Shown here in pieces: positions 15,346 to 24,352 of a stretch of DNA of 64,000 nt. The stretch spans positions 62,001-126,000 of the forward strand of contig CBFIHP010000006.1 in the NCBI GenBank assembly GCA_965662355.1. Direction: 5' to 3'. A model generated the notes under the pieces. That model was not told the DNA's origin and did no database searches. It saw only the letters and a program-made list of their open reading frames with translations. Source of the stretch: GCA-2683825 sp965662355. Lineage in GTDB: Bacteria > Planctomycetota > UBA1135 > GCA-002686595. Position numbers and translations under genes: made by a program. The first letter of the stretch is position 1, and each line of letters starts with the position of its first letter.

Positions 15346-17289
15346 CTAGCGCATGGCACTCGAGCACCAACGTGTGTCGATCTCGTTGTCGCTCAGCACG
15401 CTCATGTTCTCCTTGACGGAGATGTTCGATTGGAAGCCGGTAAAATCGGACAGCGGGCAGGGAGCCCGGAAGCCGACCCGGCCATTGTCGATCTGCTCGT
15501 TGTCGAGGTTGACCAGGTTTCCATCGACGATCGCTTGCCCGCTGATGAGCGGCGAGCCGAACGAAGAGTCGAGGGAGAACGCGGCGCGGTTGCCGCGAAT
15601 CTGAAAGTCGTCGATGCGCACGTGCTCGACACCCGAAATGGCGATGTGTGAGCGATCCGCCCGGGGCAGGTCCACATCGACCGATTCGATCACGACCGAG
15701 CGCGTCGAATACAGCTGGCCGTCATCGCCCGTGTAGAGGTAGACGCCTTTCGCCGGATCCGCGTCGGTCCACACGACGATGGCACCGTGGGAACCGGCGT
15801 TGCTTCGATCCTCGCGGGCGACGATGTCGCGGAAGACGAGATCACCCAGGTGTCCTGCCACGCTGATTCCGGAGCCGCCGTCGCCCCAGAGGTCGTAGAT
15901 CCGGACGTTCTGAAAGAGCAGGGTGCCGAAGCCCGAAGGGCCGGGGTTGTCGAAGGAGCGGTTGACCACCTGGATGGCCGTGCGGTGTGAGCCGGTGTGC
16001 TCGAGGTCGATGAAGTAGCAGTCGCCCTGGGGTGAATCGACGTAGACGCAGTGCTCCTCGACCGGATCGAACGAGCAGCCGCGGAAGTCGTATCGGCCGC
16101 GGCCGTGGCCGCGCACGCCCCACTTGTAGCCGAAGCCCGAGTAGTGGCCGATCTCGAGGTTCTCGCGGCCCGCCGCGAAGTGGCAGTCGTAGAAGCGTAC
16201 CAACCCGACGTTGTGCTGCTTGGGGACCGACACGGCCGAGCTGAAGCGGGCCTCGATCGTGATGCTCTCGAAACGCACGTCGGCGATGCCGCCGTTCTCG
16301 CGTCCGTCGTTCATGAACTGACGCAGATCGAACTCGCGGATGCGGGCATCTTCGTTGCGCCCGACGACCGCGAAACGCATGGGCACCGGTCCCCAATGAA
16401 CGACGTAGTCCTTGAGGTCCGAGTCTCCCGCTCCGATCGACATCCCCGAGCCGGGAATGTCGCCGAAGACGGAGATGACGGGGTAGGTGTTCGGGTCGCT
16501 CGACTTCAACGCGGTCACGAGCGGGAAAAGGCCGCCGGGGATGAGGACATCGTCCTCGTAGCCCTCGCCGTTCGGAATCCACACGATGGTGGGGATGACG
16601 ACGATGGTCTCGGGGGGCAACGGGGGTCTGGGCGGTGCTTGAAACGAATTGCTGGGAGGCATGCCCACGACGAGTCCTTGGCTGTCACCTCCATTGCCGT
16701 TCGGCCTGTTCGCACCCCGCCCGGGGGCGATTTCCTTCACGAGCCCCATGCTGACCAGGGCGGCTTCGGTCGAGCTGCCCCAGCGAGTTTGTCTTCCCGT
16801 CCTGCGATCGATCGAGATGACCTCGCCGTCCCACAGGTAGATGCCGCCGTAGGGACCGACGTGGACGCGCGTCGGGTTTCTCAGGCCGGCTCCGAAAGCG
16901 AGTACGTGTTGCTGGCCCGTCAGCGGGTCGATCTCGACCAGCGCGCCCTCGCCACCGAGCGCGGTGCGGTCGCAGACGAGGATGCGTCCCTCGAGGGTGG
17001 TCTGCAGCTCGAGCGGATCGGCGAGGAAGCCGCCGCTGGAGATGACCAGCACACGACCCGCCACGGGATCGAGGCGCAACACCTGGGGGGGACGGTTGCG
17101 CTCGACGCGGAGGGCATAGACAACGCCCTCGGGGCTCGTGTGGACATCCCGGACCGGATGGATGTCCGCTGCAGGGAGAGTCTTTCCCCCGCGAGCGCTC
17201 GGCTCTACCTGGCCCTGTAGGGGGAGGGCGCAGGAGAGCAGCAGAGAGCCAAACGCACCGAGTCGGGGGAGGGTTCTGGAGACGTCCAT
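15346..17289 (-). CDS. Secreted protein: N-terminal propeller-like blades plus parallel beta-helix
   Basis: A 647-residue protein with signal peptide (GAFGSLLLSCALPLQGQ). Residues about 45-165 look like three blades of an SMP30/NHL-type propeller (VLRLDPVAGRVLVIS, VEIDPLTGQQHVLAFG, GIYLWDGEVISIDRRTGR). A Pro-rich linker (about 215-235) leads to a right-handed beta-helix (about 250-600) with repeated rungs such as VRFESITIEA, VGLVRFYDCHF, TLLFQNVRIYDLWG and HVRIDDFQIRGNRAAF, the architecture of pectate-lyase-like proteins. No catalytic site is evident, so it may bind rather than cut polysaccharide. The blades are too few for a closed propeller, which makes this either an atypical fusion or a shortened propeller. 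It stands alone, with a 208-base upstream gap. Confidence 0.8.
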   Translation of the reverse strand: MDVSRTLPRLGAFGSLLLSCALPLQGQVEPSARGGKTLPAADIHPVRDVHTSPEGVVYALRVERNRPPQVLRLDPVAGRVLVISSGGFLADPLELQTTLEGRILVCDRTALGGEGALVEIDPLTGQQHVLAFGAGLRNPTRVHVGPYGGIYLWDGEVISIDRRTGRQTRWGSSTEAALVSMGLVKEIAPGRGANRPNGNGGDSQGLVVGMPPSNSFQAPPRPPLPPETIVVIPTIVWIPNGEGYEDDVLIPGGLFPLVTALKSSDPNTYPVISVFGDIPGSGMSIGAGDSDLKDYVVHWGPVPMRFAVVGRNEDARIREFDLRQFMNDGRENGGIADVRFESITIEARFSSAVSVPKQHNVGLVRFYDCHFAAGRENLEIGHYSGFGYKWGVRGHGRGRYDFRGCSFDPVEEHCVYVDSPQGDCYFIDLEHTGSHRTAIQVVNRSFDNPGPSGFGTLLFQNVRIYDLWGDGGSGISVAGHLGDLVFRDIVAREDRSNAGSHGAIVVWTDADPAKGVYLYTGDDGQLYSTRSVVIESVDVDLPRADRSHIAISGVEHVRIDDFQIRGNRAAFSLDSSFGSPLISGQAIVDGNLVNLDNEQIDNGRVGFRAPCPLSDFTGFQSNISVKENMSVLSDNEIDTRWCSSAMR

Positions 17290-17497
17290 GGGGTGAAGGC
17301 GGGGAGAGCGGAAAGCACTTCGCCTTCATCAACGGTATTGCATTTCTTTCCGGGGGATCGAAAGCGGCAAGGGATTTCCGCCCTGCGGTAGGAATGCATT
17401 TCGCGCCCGGAAATTTTTTCCGGACTTTTGGGGCATGGCACCCCCGCTATCCGGGTCGCCCTTGGGCGGGCGCCGTTTGGCCAGTGCCGGCGCTCTT

Positions 17498-19369
17498 CTA
17501 CTGCTGAACGAGTCCGACCGCGTTGGACAGCGAGAAGCCCATCACCGCGCCGGGATCGATCGTCAAGCACTGTACGAATCCCACCATGCAGGGCATGGCG
17601 ATCGCGGGCCAGGGGACGGTCGTGGAGGCCTCGCCCATGGCGTTCGTGACGTAGCCGATCACGAACTGGGGAACCGGCACGATGATGCCCCCGAGGTAGG
17701 GGATGTAGATCGAGTTGGTTCCGAGAAGAAAGACGCCCGCGCGGCCAGGCTCGGCGTTCGTCAGGTTGAACGTGATCGACGAGCCCGGCGCCACCGTTCC
17801 CGTGCCTGTCAAGAGCGGCAGTCCCGGCGTGCCCGCGAGGGCCTGGCCGAGGTCCGTGATGTCGCTGACCATGCCCGAGGTGAGGGCCTGGGTCGAGGCG
17901 TTGCCCTGGGCGTCCGTGAAGGTCCAGCAGAAGACGGCACCCGTGGCTCCTGGAACCGACGGCAACCCGACGCGCCACTGGCCACCACCCTGGTGGAAAG
18001 CCTCGCCCGCGGCCTTCGACGACGCGCTGGCACTGGCCTGGAAGGACTTGTAGGTCGCGGTCACATAGCCGTCGCCGCCGTCGTCACAGACCGCATCCTG
18101 CGTCCGCGCGTGAAAGACGGTCTCGGTCGGATCGTAGGGCGGGCGTAGCCAATCGATGATGCGCGGGGCGTGTGTGTCCGGAACGCCCGTGTTGTCGTAG
18201 ACACGGTTCGTGAAGCCGCCGCTCTCGCCCTGGCCCGTCACCATGTCGTAGTCGCCGTCGCCATCGAAATCGCCAATGCCCACATCCAGAGTCGAATCGC
18301 CGATGCTCTGAACGATGCCGCTGACGTTGGTGTAGGTGCCGCCGCCGTCGTTGCGATACAGCTTTTCGCCACCGAAACCGAGCGAACCGATCACGATGTC
18401 GATGTCGCCGTCATCATCGTAGTCGAGCCCCGCCATCTCGTTGTCGTCGTCGCCGTTGGGGGACGGGAAGGTACTTGTCGACACCGAGCTGATGTTGTTC
18501 GTCATGAACCCGTCGTTGAAGCTCGAGAGCGAGACGATCATGCCGTCGAGGCTGAGATCGCCGTCCAGGTCGCCCCATTCGATCTCGTACGTTCCACCGG
18601 AACCCACTCCATCGAGCAGGGTGTCCACCGTGAAGTGGCCCGTGCCGTCGTTCAACCACAGGCGCGAGCGTTTGCCCGCCTGTCCCTTGCCCGACTGGAC
18701 GATGTCGATGTCGAAGTCCGCATCGAAATCGAACAGCGTCACGTCCTGGGCGTTGTAGGTGTCGGCCGGCAGGTGCGTGCTCGTGGCATCGCTGAAGTGG
18801 CCGGTGCCGTCGTTCAGGTAGAGGTGCGACTGGGCCGCGACTCCCGAGAAGGTTGCGCCGTCGGTGAAGACCACGTCCAGATCGCCATCGTCATCCACGT
18901 CCCCCGCACACAGGCAGAAGGAAGCCATGCCCACGGGCGGAATGCGCGTCGCGGACTCGTCGGTGAAGTTGCCCGTCCCGTCGTTGATCAGCATGCGCGG
19001 GATCTGGTCGGGGGCCGGCCACGCGCCCTCGGGGGCATACATGAGATCCGGGTCACCGTCATTGTCGAAGTCCTCGGCGATGACCATCTTCGCGTTGAAA
19101 TTGGCGACGTTCAGCTGACCCGAGGCTGCGCTGAACGTGCCCAGGCCGTCATTGAGGAAGAGGTGCTGGGGCAAGGCGCCTCCGGATCCGTAGCCGCTTC
19201 CATTGGCAAAGGCGATGTCCAACGTGCCGTTGAGATCGAAATCGGCCAGAGCGATGCCGTCCGTCCAGACAGTCTGCGAGGGCAGGGCCGTGTTGTCGTA
19301 GGCGAACTGGGCGCTGGAGGTGGAGGACAGGACGAGGAGGCCGAATCCTCCGAAGGCAGCTCGCAACAT
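17498..19369 (-). CDS. Secreted FG-GAP/VCBS repeat protein
   Basis: ATG 19369 opens a 623-residue protein with a signal peptide (AAFGGFGLLVLSSTSSAQ). It carries at least seven calcium-binding FG-GAP/VCBS units, each with a DxDxDGxxD loop: DFDLNGTLDIAF, DFDNDGDPDLMY, DVDDDGDLDVVF, DFDADFDIDIV, DLDGDLSLDGMI, DYDDDGDIDIVIG and DFDGDGDYDMV, about 50-60 residues apart, forming an integrin-alpha-like propeller. The last 130 residues form a separate Gly- and Pro-rich domain (APGSSITFNLTNAEPGRAGVFLL ending GFSLSNAVG) related to the end of the beta-helix protein at 35575-37830. Such ends recur in planctomycete surface proteins and may mediate export or anchoring. The frame extends 53 codons upstream but without a signal-like start. 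Confidence 0.85.
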   Translation of the reverse strand: MLRAAFGGFGLLVLSSTSSAQFAYDNTALPSQTVWTDGIALADFDLNGTLDIAFANGSGYGSGGALPQHLFLNDGLGTFSAASGQLNVANFNAKMVIAEDFDNDGDPDLMYAPEGAWPAPDQIPRMLINDGTGNFTDESATRIPPVGMASFCLCAGDVDDDGDLDVVFTDGATFSGVAAQSHLYLNDGTGHFSDATSTHLPADTYNAQDVTLFDFDADFDIDIVQSGKGQAGKRSRLWLNDGTGHFTVDTLLDGVGSGGTYEIEWGDLDGDLSLDGMIVSLSSFNDGFMTNNISSVSTSTFPSPNGDDDNEMAGLDYDDDGDIDIVIGSLGFGGEKLYRNDGGGTYTNVSGIVQSIGDSTLDVGIGDFDGDGDYDMVTGQGESGGFTNRVYDNTGVPDTHAPRIIDWLRPPYDPTETVFHARTQDAVCDDGGDGYVTATYKSFQASASASSKAAGEAFHQGGGQWRVGLPSVPGATGAVFCWTFTDAQGNASTQALTSGMVSDITDLGQALAGTPGLPLLTGTGTVAPGSSITFNLTNAEPGRAGVFLLGTNSIYIPYLGGIIVPVPQFVIGYVTNAMGEASTTVPWPAIAMPCMVGFVQCLTIDPGAVMGFSLSNAVGLVQQ

Positions 19370-19557
19370 GGTGGGTGGGGGCTTGGGCCGTGAGTACGGA
19401 CGGGTGGTTGGGAGATCCCCAACCTGGATCGTAACCCGAATTCCCCCGATCGGGGCACCCCTCAGGTGCTTTGGCCGACGTTCGCAGCGTCGCCCGGCCG
19501 GGTGCGCCGCTCGACCATCTCCGCGCAAGTTTCGTGACCTCTTTGTCCCGTGCCTCT

Positions 19558-20511
19558 TCAGCCGGCGATCTCGCGGAGCACGGCCTCGTCCACGTTGCCC
19601 CCGCAGAGAATCACCGCCACCGTCCCCCCCGCGAACTGGCCGGCCTGCAGGCGGCAGGCGGCCAGAGTCATGGCGGCGGCACCCTCGATGGGCTCGCTGT
19701 GGGTGCCGAGGTACTCGCGAAAGGCCCGGCGTGTGGCTGTTTCGGGGACGATGACGAAGTCGCTGACGAGATCGCGGACCAGGGGGAAGGTGATGGCGTC
19801 CTTCTCCACGCCCCCGGCGGTTCCGTCAGAGAGTGTCGGGTGGGAAGGCAACTCCAGGATCTCGCCCGCGGCGACCGAGCGGATCATGACGGCCGAGGGA
19901 TCGGGAGAGCATCCGAAAACGCGCGTCGAGCCCGAGAGTTCGCGTGTGGCCGCAGCCACGCCGGCGACGAGTCCGCCACCACCCAGGGCGACGAAGATCG
20001 CATCGAGCTCGGGGGCCTGGCGCAGGATCTCGAGGGCGACCGTGCCCTGGCCGGCGATGATGTCTCTATCGTTGTACGGGGAGACGTAGCAGGCAGCGTT
20101 CGTCTCCGACCAGCGCCGAGCCTCGATCTCGGCCTCGACACCGTCTTCGCCGTGAATTCGCACCTCCGCGCCCAGCTCGCGCATCAAGGCGAGCTTACGA
20201 GGCTTCGTGTTGGCGGGGACGAAGACCGTGGCGCTCGCGCCGACCGAGCGAGTGGCGAAGGCCACGGCGGCTCCGTGGTTTCCGGTCGAGGCGGCGACGA
20301 TGGGCGGTAACTCGCCCTGCTCTCGCAGGCTGAGGATCTTGTTCAGGGCTCCACGGACCTTGAAGGAACCGGTTGCCTGCAGGTTTTCCTGTTTCAGGAG
20401 CACTTCGGTGCCGAGCTCGCTCGAGAGACTCGCGAAACGCACCAGAGGCGTTTCGATGGACGTGTCGCGGATGCGAGTCTCGGCCGCTTGGATCGCTGAC
20501 AGGTTCGTCAT
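19558..20511 (-). CDS. Threonine/serine dehydratase-like PLP enzyme
   Basis: A 317-residue fold-type-II PLP enzyme. Lys51 in GSFKVRGA is the Schiff-base residue, STGNHG the phosphate-side loop and ALGGGGLVAG the glycine loop that binds PLP phosphate; the C-terminal ILCGGNVD is also typical. There is no C-terminal regulatory (ACT-like) domain, so it belongs to the short class containing catabolic threonine dehydratase, serine racemase and hydroxyaspartate dehydratase; the exact substrate is open. It overlaps the upstream aminotransferase gene by four bases (ATGA), indicating coupled translation and a shared pathway, probably amino-acid breakdown giving 2-oxo acids. Confidence 0.9.
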   Translation of the reverse strand: MTNLSAIQAAETRIRDTSIETPLVRFASLSSELGTEVLLKQENLQATGSFKVRGALNKILSLREQGELPPIVAASTGNHGAAVAFATRSVGASATVFVPANTKPRKLALMRELGAEVRIHGEDGVEAEIEARRWSETNAACYVSPYNDRDIIAGQGTVALEILRQAPELDAIFVALGGGGLVAGVAAATRELSGSTRVFGCSPDPSAVMIRSVAAGEILELPSHPTLSDGTAGGVEKDAITFPLVRDLVSDFVIVPETATRRAFREYLGTHSEPIEGAAAMTLAACRLQAGQFAGGTVAVILCGGNVDEAVLREIAG

Positions 20512-21668
20512 GCGTGCAACTCGGCAAACATCTCGCCAACCCGTCGCAGGCCCTCATCGAGATAGTCGTGGGGCAAGCCGAAGCTGAAGCGCAGGCAGTG
20601 ATCCATTCCGAAATGGTCGCCCGGGACGACCATGACGCTCTTCTCCGTGCGTAGCCGCTCCGCGAGTTCGGTCGAGTTGATGTCCATCGAATAGCGACTG
20701 AACGTGATCGCTGCCGCCTCGGTTGGAAACAGGCGCAGGCCCTCGATGCCCTGGGCCCAGGCGCTCATCCGTTCGTGTCCGCTGCGGATGTGGGCCCGCG
20801 TTCGGGCCAGGATCTTCGGGCGCACCTCGGGGGACAAGGCGAGTTGCGTCAGGTGGTTCGAGAGCATGGTCGCCGTGATCGTCGTGTACTCGTGACGCCT
20901 CCAGAGGGCCTTCAACATGGCCGGCGGACCGACGGTCCAGCCCACACGCAAGCCGGGTAGGCCGTAGGCCTTGCTCATGCTGCCCTGGCAGAGGACGCGA
21001 TCGTACATGCCGTAGAAACTCGTCGTTTCCTGATCGCTCAGCCGCTCGGCGCCGCGATAGACCTCGTCCGCGAGGATCCAGGCTCCGACCCTCTCCGCGC
21101 AGCCAACCACCGCTGACATTTCCTTCGCGGTGAGGATTCGGCCGGTGGGGTTGTTCGGATTGCAAACGGCAATCAGCTTGGTCTTCTCGTTGACGGCCGC
21201 CTCCAAGGAAGCGACATCGAGGTGCCAGTCATCGTTCTCGTTCAGGCGCGCTTCGCGAATCGGGAGCCCCAGATTGCGGGCCAGCCCGTGGATCTGCATG
21301 TAGTTCGGCAGCACGATGCAAAACTCGTCGGTGGGCTCGAAGATCGAGTTCATGACGAGGTAGTTCGCCTCCGCCGCGCCGACGGTCACGAGCACGTTCT
21401 GCGCACGGGCGCCGGGGTACATGGCCGCGATGATCGCACGCAGTTCGTCGCGGCCGTTCGTCTGGGGGTAGTTCAGTTCGAGTTGCAGTAGCTCTTCGCT
21501 GGGCTTGCCGGCCAGCTGTAGCAACTCGCCGAGGGTCATGGGGTGCACGCCGGACTCGGAGAGGTTGTACTCGACCGTGTTCTCCCACTCGGACATCCAG
21601 CGTTCCATGCTGAATTCATGGAAGGGGATGTCTCCGGGGGCCAGGGATTCACGCGAGCGATTCGTCAT
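20508..21668 (-). CDS. Class I/II aminotransferase
   Basis: ATG 21668 opens a 386-residue fold-type-I aminotransferase. Seen in order are SGVHPMTLGELLQ, the substrate/PLP loop VGAAEAN, NPNNPTGR, the Asp of ILADEVYRG that contacts the pyridine nitrogen, the Schiff-base Lys in SMSKAYGLPGLRVGW and the C-terminal Arg region LRFSFGL. The N-terminal EYNLSESGVHP is shared with a subgroup close to capreomycidine-synthase-like proteins, so the substrate may be an unusual amino acid. The downstream dehydratase overlaps its stop. A 495-base gene-free stretch lies upstream. Confidence 0.88.
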   Translation of the reverse strand: MTNRSRESLAPGDIPFHEFSMERWMSEWENTVEYNLSESGVHPMTLGELLQLAGKPSEELLQLELNYPQTNGRDELRAIIAAMYPGARAQNVLVTVGAAEANYLVMNSIFEPTDEFCIVLPNYMQIHGLARNLGLPIREARLNENDDWHLDVASLEAAVNEKTKLIAVCNPNNPTGRILTAKEMSAVVGCAERVGAWILADEVYRGAERLSDQETTSFYGMYDRVLCQGSMSKAYGLPGLRVGWTVGPPAMLKALWRRHEYTTITATMLSNHLTQLALSPEVRPKILARTRAHIRSGHERMSAWAQGIEGLRLFPTEAAAITFSRYSMDINSTELAERLRTEKSVMVVPGDHFGMDHCLRFSFGLPHDYLDEGLRRVGEMFAELHA

Positions 21669-22163
21669 CGGGCCTTGACTTGCAGTTGGTTCATCTCGAA
21701 CTCCGCGAGCCGGGCACACGCTGGGTCGTACCCGAAACGCTTCCGCACGTTTTGCAACGATGTTCGATGGGGGGCGCCATGGAGGCTCCGTGGGCCGTCG
21801 AAACGGCGCGAAAAGCCTAGCCTTAAGGCGTGTCGGATTCCCGGGGCCAGGCTAGGATCGGGTCTACAGGGTGCTGGCAGTGTGTCAGGAGCCTGATCGG
21901 AACCGGATTCGAAGTAGAGGAGGCACTTTCTCATGTTCACGGCCAAGCCCGTTTACAAGAGCGCCTCCGTTCGCGTCTAGCACGACCGTTGATGTTCCTT
22001 GATCGGGAGGGGCGAGGAGTGCTGGAGCCGCGGATGGAGCGCGCCAATAGTGATTTCAGGCTCGCGGTCTGTCCCGACACAGCCGCGCGCGCGCTCTCCG
22101 GTTCTTCTTTCACCGCCGTGAAGCGTGCGTTTTGCGCCCCATCTACATGAGCGCTGAATCCAA
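21669..22163. other. 495-base intergenic region with one tiny frame
   Basis: No convincing gene. A 15-codon frame at 21933-21980 (MFTAKPVYKSASVRV) follows a strong AGAGGAGG site, so it could be a translated leader or a remnant. The region must include the promoters of the aminotransferase (minus) and rsgA (plus). No hairpin pair or long repeat stands out. Confidence 0.35.
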
Positions 22164-23360
22164 TTGAATCGTAAGCAGAGACAGGTCGAACGTTATCTCG
22201 AGTCCGTCAAACACCTCCGTTCCCAGGAGGAGCAAAAGGAACAGAAGCGCGTCTCCAAGGAGCACAAGTCGAAGGAGCGTGAACGGGTACGCAAGCGCAG
22301 CTGGAAGGAGAGTGACGAGGAGCACATCGAGGATCGTGATCTCGAGCGCATGCACTCCGGCGCCACCTCGAAGTATCGATCAGAAAAACCCAAGGAACTC
22401 CCCTTCGTACCCGTCGAGATGAGCCCGCAGATGCCCTTGGATCATTCCGAGGACACGCTTCTGCGAGGCGAGATCGTCGGCGTCTTTTCGGGACGCGTGC
22501 GCTTCGCCCAGGACGGCGACGTGCAGACGGCCATCCTCTCCGAAGCCCTGGCCAGGACTCAGCAGAGCTCGGTAGCCATCGGCGACGTGGCCTTTGCTGC
22601 GCGACGCGAGGACGGGACGCTTCGAATCGAGAGGATTCAGGAGCGCCGTAGCACGTTGTCGCGGCCGGATCCGCAAACATCCCGCGAGCGGGTGATCGCC
22701 GCCAACGTGGATCGAGCCGTGGTGGTCGTGGCCGTACGCCAACCGATCTTTCGACCGCGGCTCTTCGATCGCTACATGATCGCGCTCGAGCGCGGTGGCA
22801 TCGAGCCGATTCTGTGCGCCAACAAGGCGGATCTCCTGGAGTCGCAGGCGGAACGCGATGAAGTCGAGTCCCATCTCGATGTCTACCGTGACCTCGGCAT
22901 AGCGGCTCTGCGCACCTCGGTGGCCAGGGGAGATGGACTCGCGCGCTTGCGCGAGCTACTCGCCGCTGCGACCTCGGTCTTCGTCGGTCAGAGCGGCGTC
23001 GGCAAGTCGTCCCTTGCCAACGCCATTGCGCCGGAACTCGGCATCGTCACCGGCGACGTACGCCAGGGGGATGGCAAAGGGCGCCACACGACGACGACCT
23101 CGAGTCTCTATTCGCTGCCGGGTGGCATGCGTTTGATCGACACGCCTGGAATTCGAGGCTTTGCGCTGAAGAACCTCACGGTGTCCATGGTGGCTGCCTA
23201 CTTCGCGGAGTTCGAACGCTTTCGCCACGGGTGTCGCTTCAACGACTGTACGCATCTCCACGAGCCTGGCTGCGCTGTGCGCGACGCCGTGGAAGCCGGG
23301 GCCATCGCCGGGGCGCGCTACGCCACGTACGGGCGAATCTGTCGGTCCTTGGGAGAGTAG
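22164..23360 (+). CDS. rsgA: Ribosome small-subunit GTPase RsgA
   Basis: A 398-residue circularly permuted GTPase that helps mature the 30S subunit. After a Lys/Glu-rich N-terminal extension (about 85 residues) comes an OB-fold (LLRGEIVGVFSGRVRF). The GTPase motifs then appear in permuted order: NKAD (G4), TSVARGDGL (G5), GQSGVGKSS (G1), GRHTTT (G2) and DTPGIRG (G3). The end holds the zinc site, CRFNDCTHLHEPGCAV. The usual length is about 300-350, so the extension is notable. The start is a TTG with no good ribosome site; no ATG or GTG precedes it in frame. Alone in its orientation, with an unrelated small frame after it. Confidence 0.93.
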   Translation: MNRKQRQVERYLESVKHLRSQEEQKEQKRVSKEHKSKERERVRKRSWKESDEEHIEDRDLERMHSGATSKYRSEKPKELPFVPVEMSPQMPLDHSEDTLLRGEIVGVFSGRVRFAQDGDVQTAILSEALARTQQSSVAIGDVAFAARREDGTLRIERIQERRSTLSRPDPQTSRERVIAANVDRAVVVVAVRQPIFRPRLFDRYMIALERGGIEPILCANKADLLESQAERDEVESHLDVYRDLGIAALRTSVARGDGLARLRELLAAATSVFVGQSGVGKSSLANAIAPELGIVTGDVRQGDGKGRHTTTTSSLYSLPGGMRLIDTPGIRGFALKNLTVSMVAAYFAEFERFRHGCRFNDCTHLHEPGCAVRDAVEAGAIAGARYATYGRICRSLGE

Positions 23361-23387
23361 GAGTCCCTACTTCTCTCTGTTCTCGAA

Positions 23388-23852
23388 GTGATCCAGAAAG
23401 GCCTGGTGCGCGGGGACGTTCGGATCGAGCTCGAGACTTCTCCTGGAAGGGCCCGTCGCGGCGAGATGGGGGCCTCTTGCAAGGGCTTCCAGACGGCAGC
23501 CCAATACGTCCCGAAGGAACAGGCCATCAACTGGACCCAAGGCATCGCCCAGTTCATCATGGACCAAGAAGGCGAGTGGACGACCTCGAAGGATCGCAAG
23601 TTCGTCCTGACCCTGGCCAAGACGTCCAGCGACATGGCGGGAGCGCTGGATCCCCAAAGCGACGAGTGCCACGAGATCCTCGGCAACCAGGAGCACTCGA
23701 GTTTCGTCGCCTACAAGCTGGCGACCCTGGGATCGGCTTACCGCTTCAACGGCAAGCAAAAGCAAGCCGTCAAGTTCCTCGAGAAAGCTGTAGCGCTTGC
23801 GCCCAGCGACGAGCTGCGCGAGAAACTGGCGGTGTACAAGGGCGAGATGTAG
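23388..23852 (+). CDS. TPR-like small protein, possibly a truncated gene
   Basis: The last 50 residues (FVAYKLATLGSAYRFNGKQ, then AVKFLEKAVALAPSDELREKL) are a good tetratricopeptide-type pair. The preceding part (INWTQGIAQFIMDQEGEWTT) resembles the linker between a thioredoxin-like fold and TPRs in planctomycete proteins. No thioredoxin domain precedes it, and the first 25 residues from the GTG start look unstructured, so the gene may have lost its front part. ATG 23466 is an alternative start (128 residues). The frame lies eight codons beyond the rsgA stop in the same phase, which makes readthrough conceivable but unproven. Confidence 0.5.
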   Translation: MIQKGLVRGDVRIELETSPGRARRGEMGASCKGFQTAAQYVPKEQAINWTQGIAQFIMDQEGEWTTSKDRKFVLTLAKTSSDMAGALDPQSDECHEILGNQEHSSFVAYKLATLGSAYRFNGKQKQAVKFLEKAVALAPSDELREKLAVYKGEM

Positions 23853-23916
23853 CGACTACGGAAACCATTCTGGCCGACCGTTTCGAGATGGGACGGTCGG
23901 CCTGGTTCCGTAAGGC

Positions 23917-24147
23917 CTAGTAATGCCCGTGGTGTCCTTCCCAGAACAAGCGCTGCAACGGCCACGTCAAGAAATCCAAGGCCAACGCAAAGGGTGTCAG
24001 ACAAATACGCTGGTGCACCCCGTACTCCGGACCTTGCACCTCGGGTGACCAGACTGCTGTAGTGAAGCAGCTCGAACAGAGTGCTCCGGCGAGAATGACA
24101 GCGGCGAATCTGGAGGCTCGGGGCTTCCTGCGTGCTTTGGTGTTCAT
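23917..24147 (-). CDS. Small predicted lipoprotein
   Basis: ATG 24147 has a very good ribosome site (GAAGGAA) and begins a 76-residue protein. After a basic start (KARRKPRASR) comes a lipobox signal, AAVILAGALCSSC. The mature part of about 45 residues is hydrophobic and aromatic (LTPFALALDFLTWPLQRLFW), ending His-rich (EGHHGHY). Family unknown. A sigma-54-type promoter match lies about 70 bases upstream. Planctomycete genomes have many such short lipoproteins; size, lipobox and lone position resemble the one at 13046-13387. Confidence 0.7.
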   Translation of the reverse strand: MNTKARRKPRASRFAAVILAGALCSSCFTTAVWSPEVQGPEYGVHQRICLTPFALALDFLTWPLQRLFWEGHHGHY

Positions 24148-24217
24148 GTTCCTTCTCCCGTGATCCCCGGCCCCTGCGGGACCGCAGGGAGTGGATCGGT
24201 TTCGGAAGCAGGGAGAC

Positions 24218-24232
24218 ACAAGTCGCGTGCCA
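24218..24232 (-). promoter_or_regulatory. Sigma-54-type promoter match before the small lipoprotein
   Basis: On the minus strand TGGCACG, four bases, then TTGT match the consensus TGGCACGnnnnTTGC except for the final base. The predicted transcription start is about 60 bases before ATG 24147. One match in GC-rich DNA can be chance. Confidence 0.4.
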
Positions 24233-24309
24233 AGTTCCCCCGTGCCAGAGACGGCCTTTTTTTCGCTTTGGCTCTCCGGACGACGCTCGGGTGTCCCCTC
24301 CCTTCAGCC

Positions 24310-24331
24310 CGTGCCCTCTGTATGGGGCACG
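24310..24331 (-). terminator. Hairpin after the large hybrid kinase gene
   Basis: CGTGCCC pairs with GGGCACG around a short loop, 22 bases after the kinase stop at 24353. On the minus strand no strong T-run follows, so it is a weak or factor-assisted terminator candidate. Confidence 0.4.
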
Positions 24332-24352
24332 TTCTAACTTGCTCGCGGGACG

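Noticed and set aside
21933..21980. A 15-codon gene with strong ribosome site
   Set aside because: Too short and without partner, terminator or resemblance to stand as a gene; noted within the intergenic entry.
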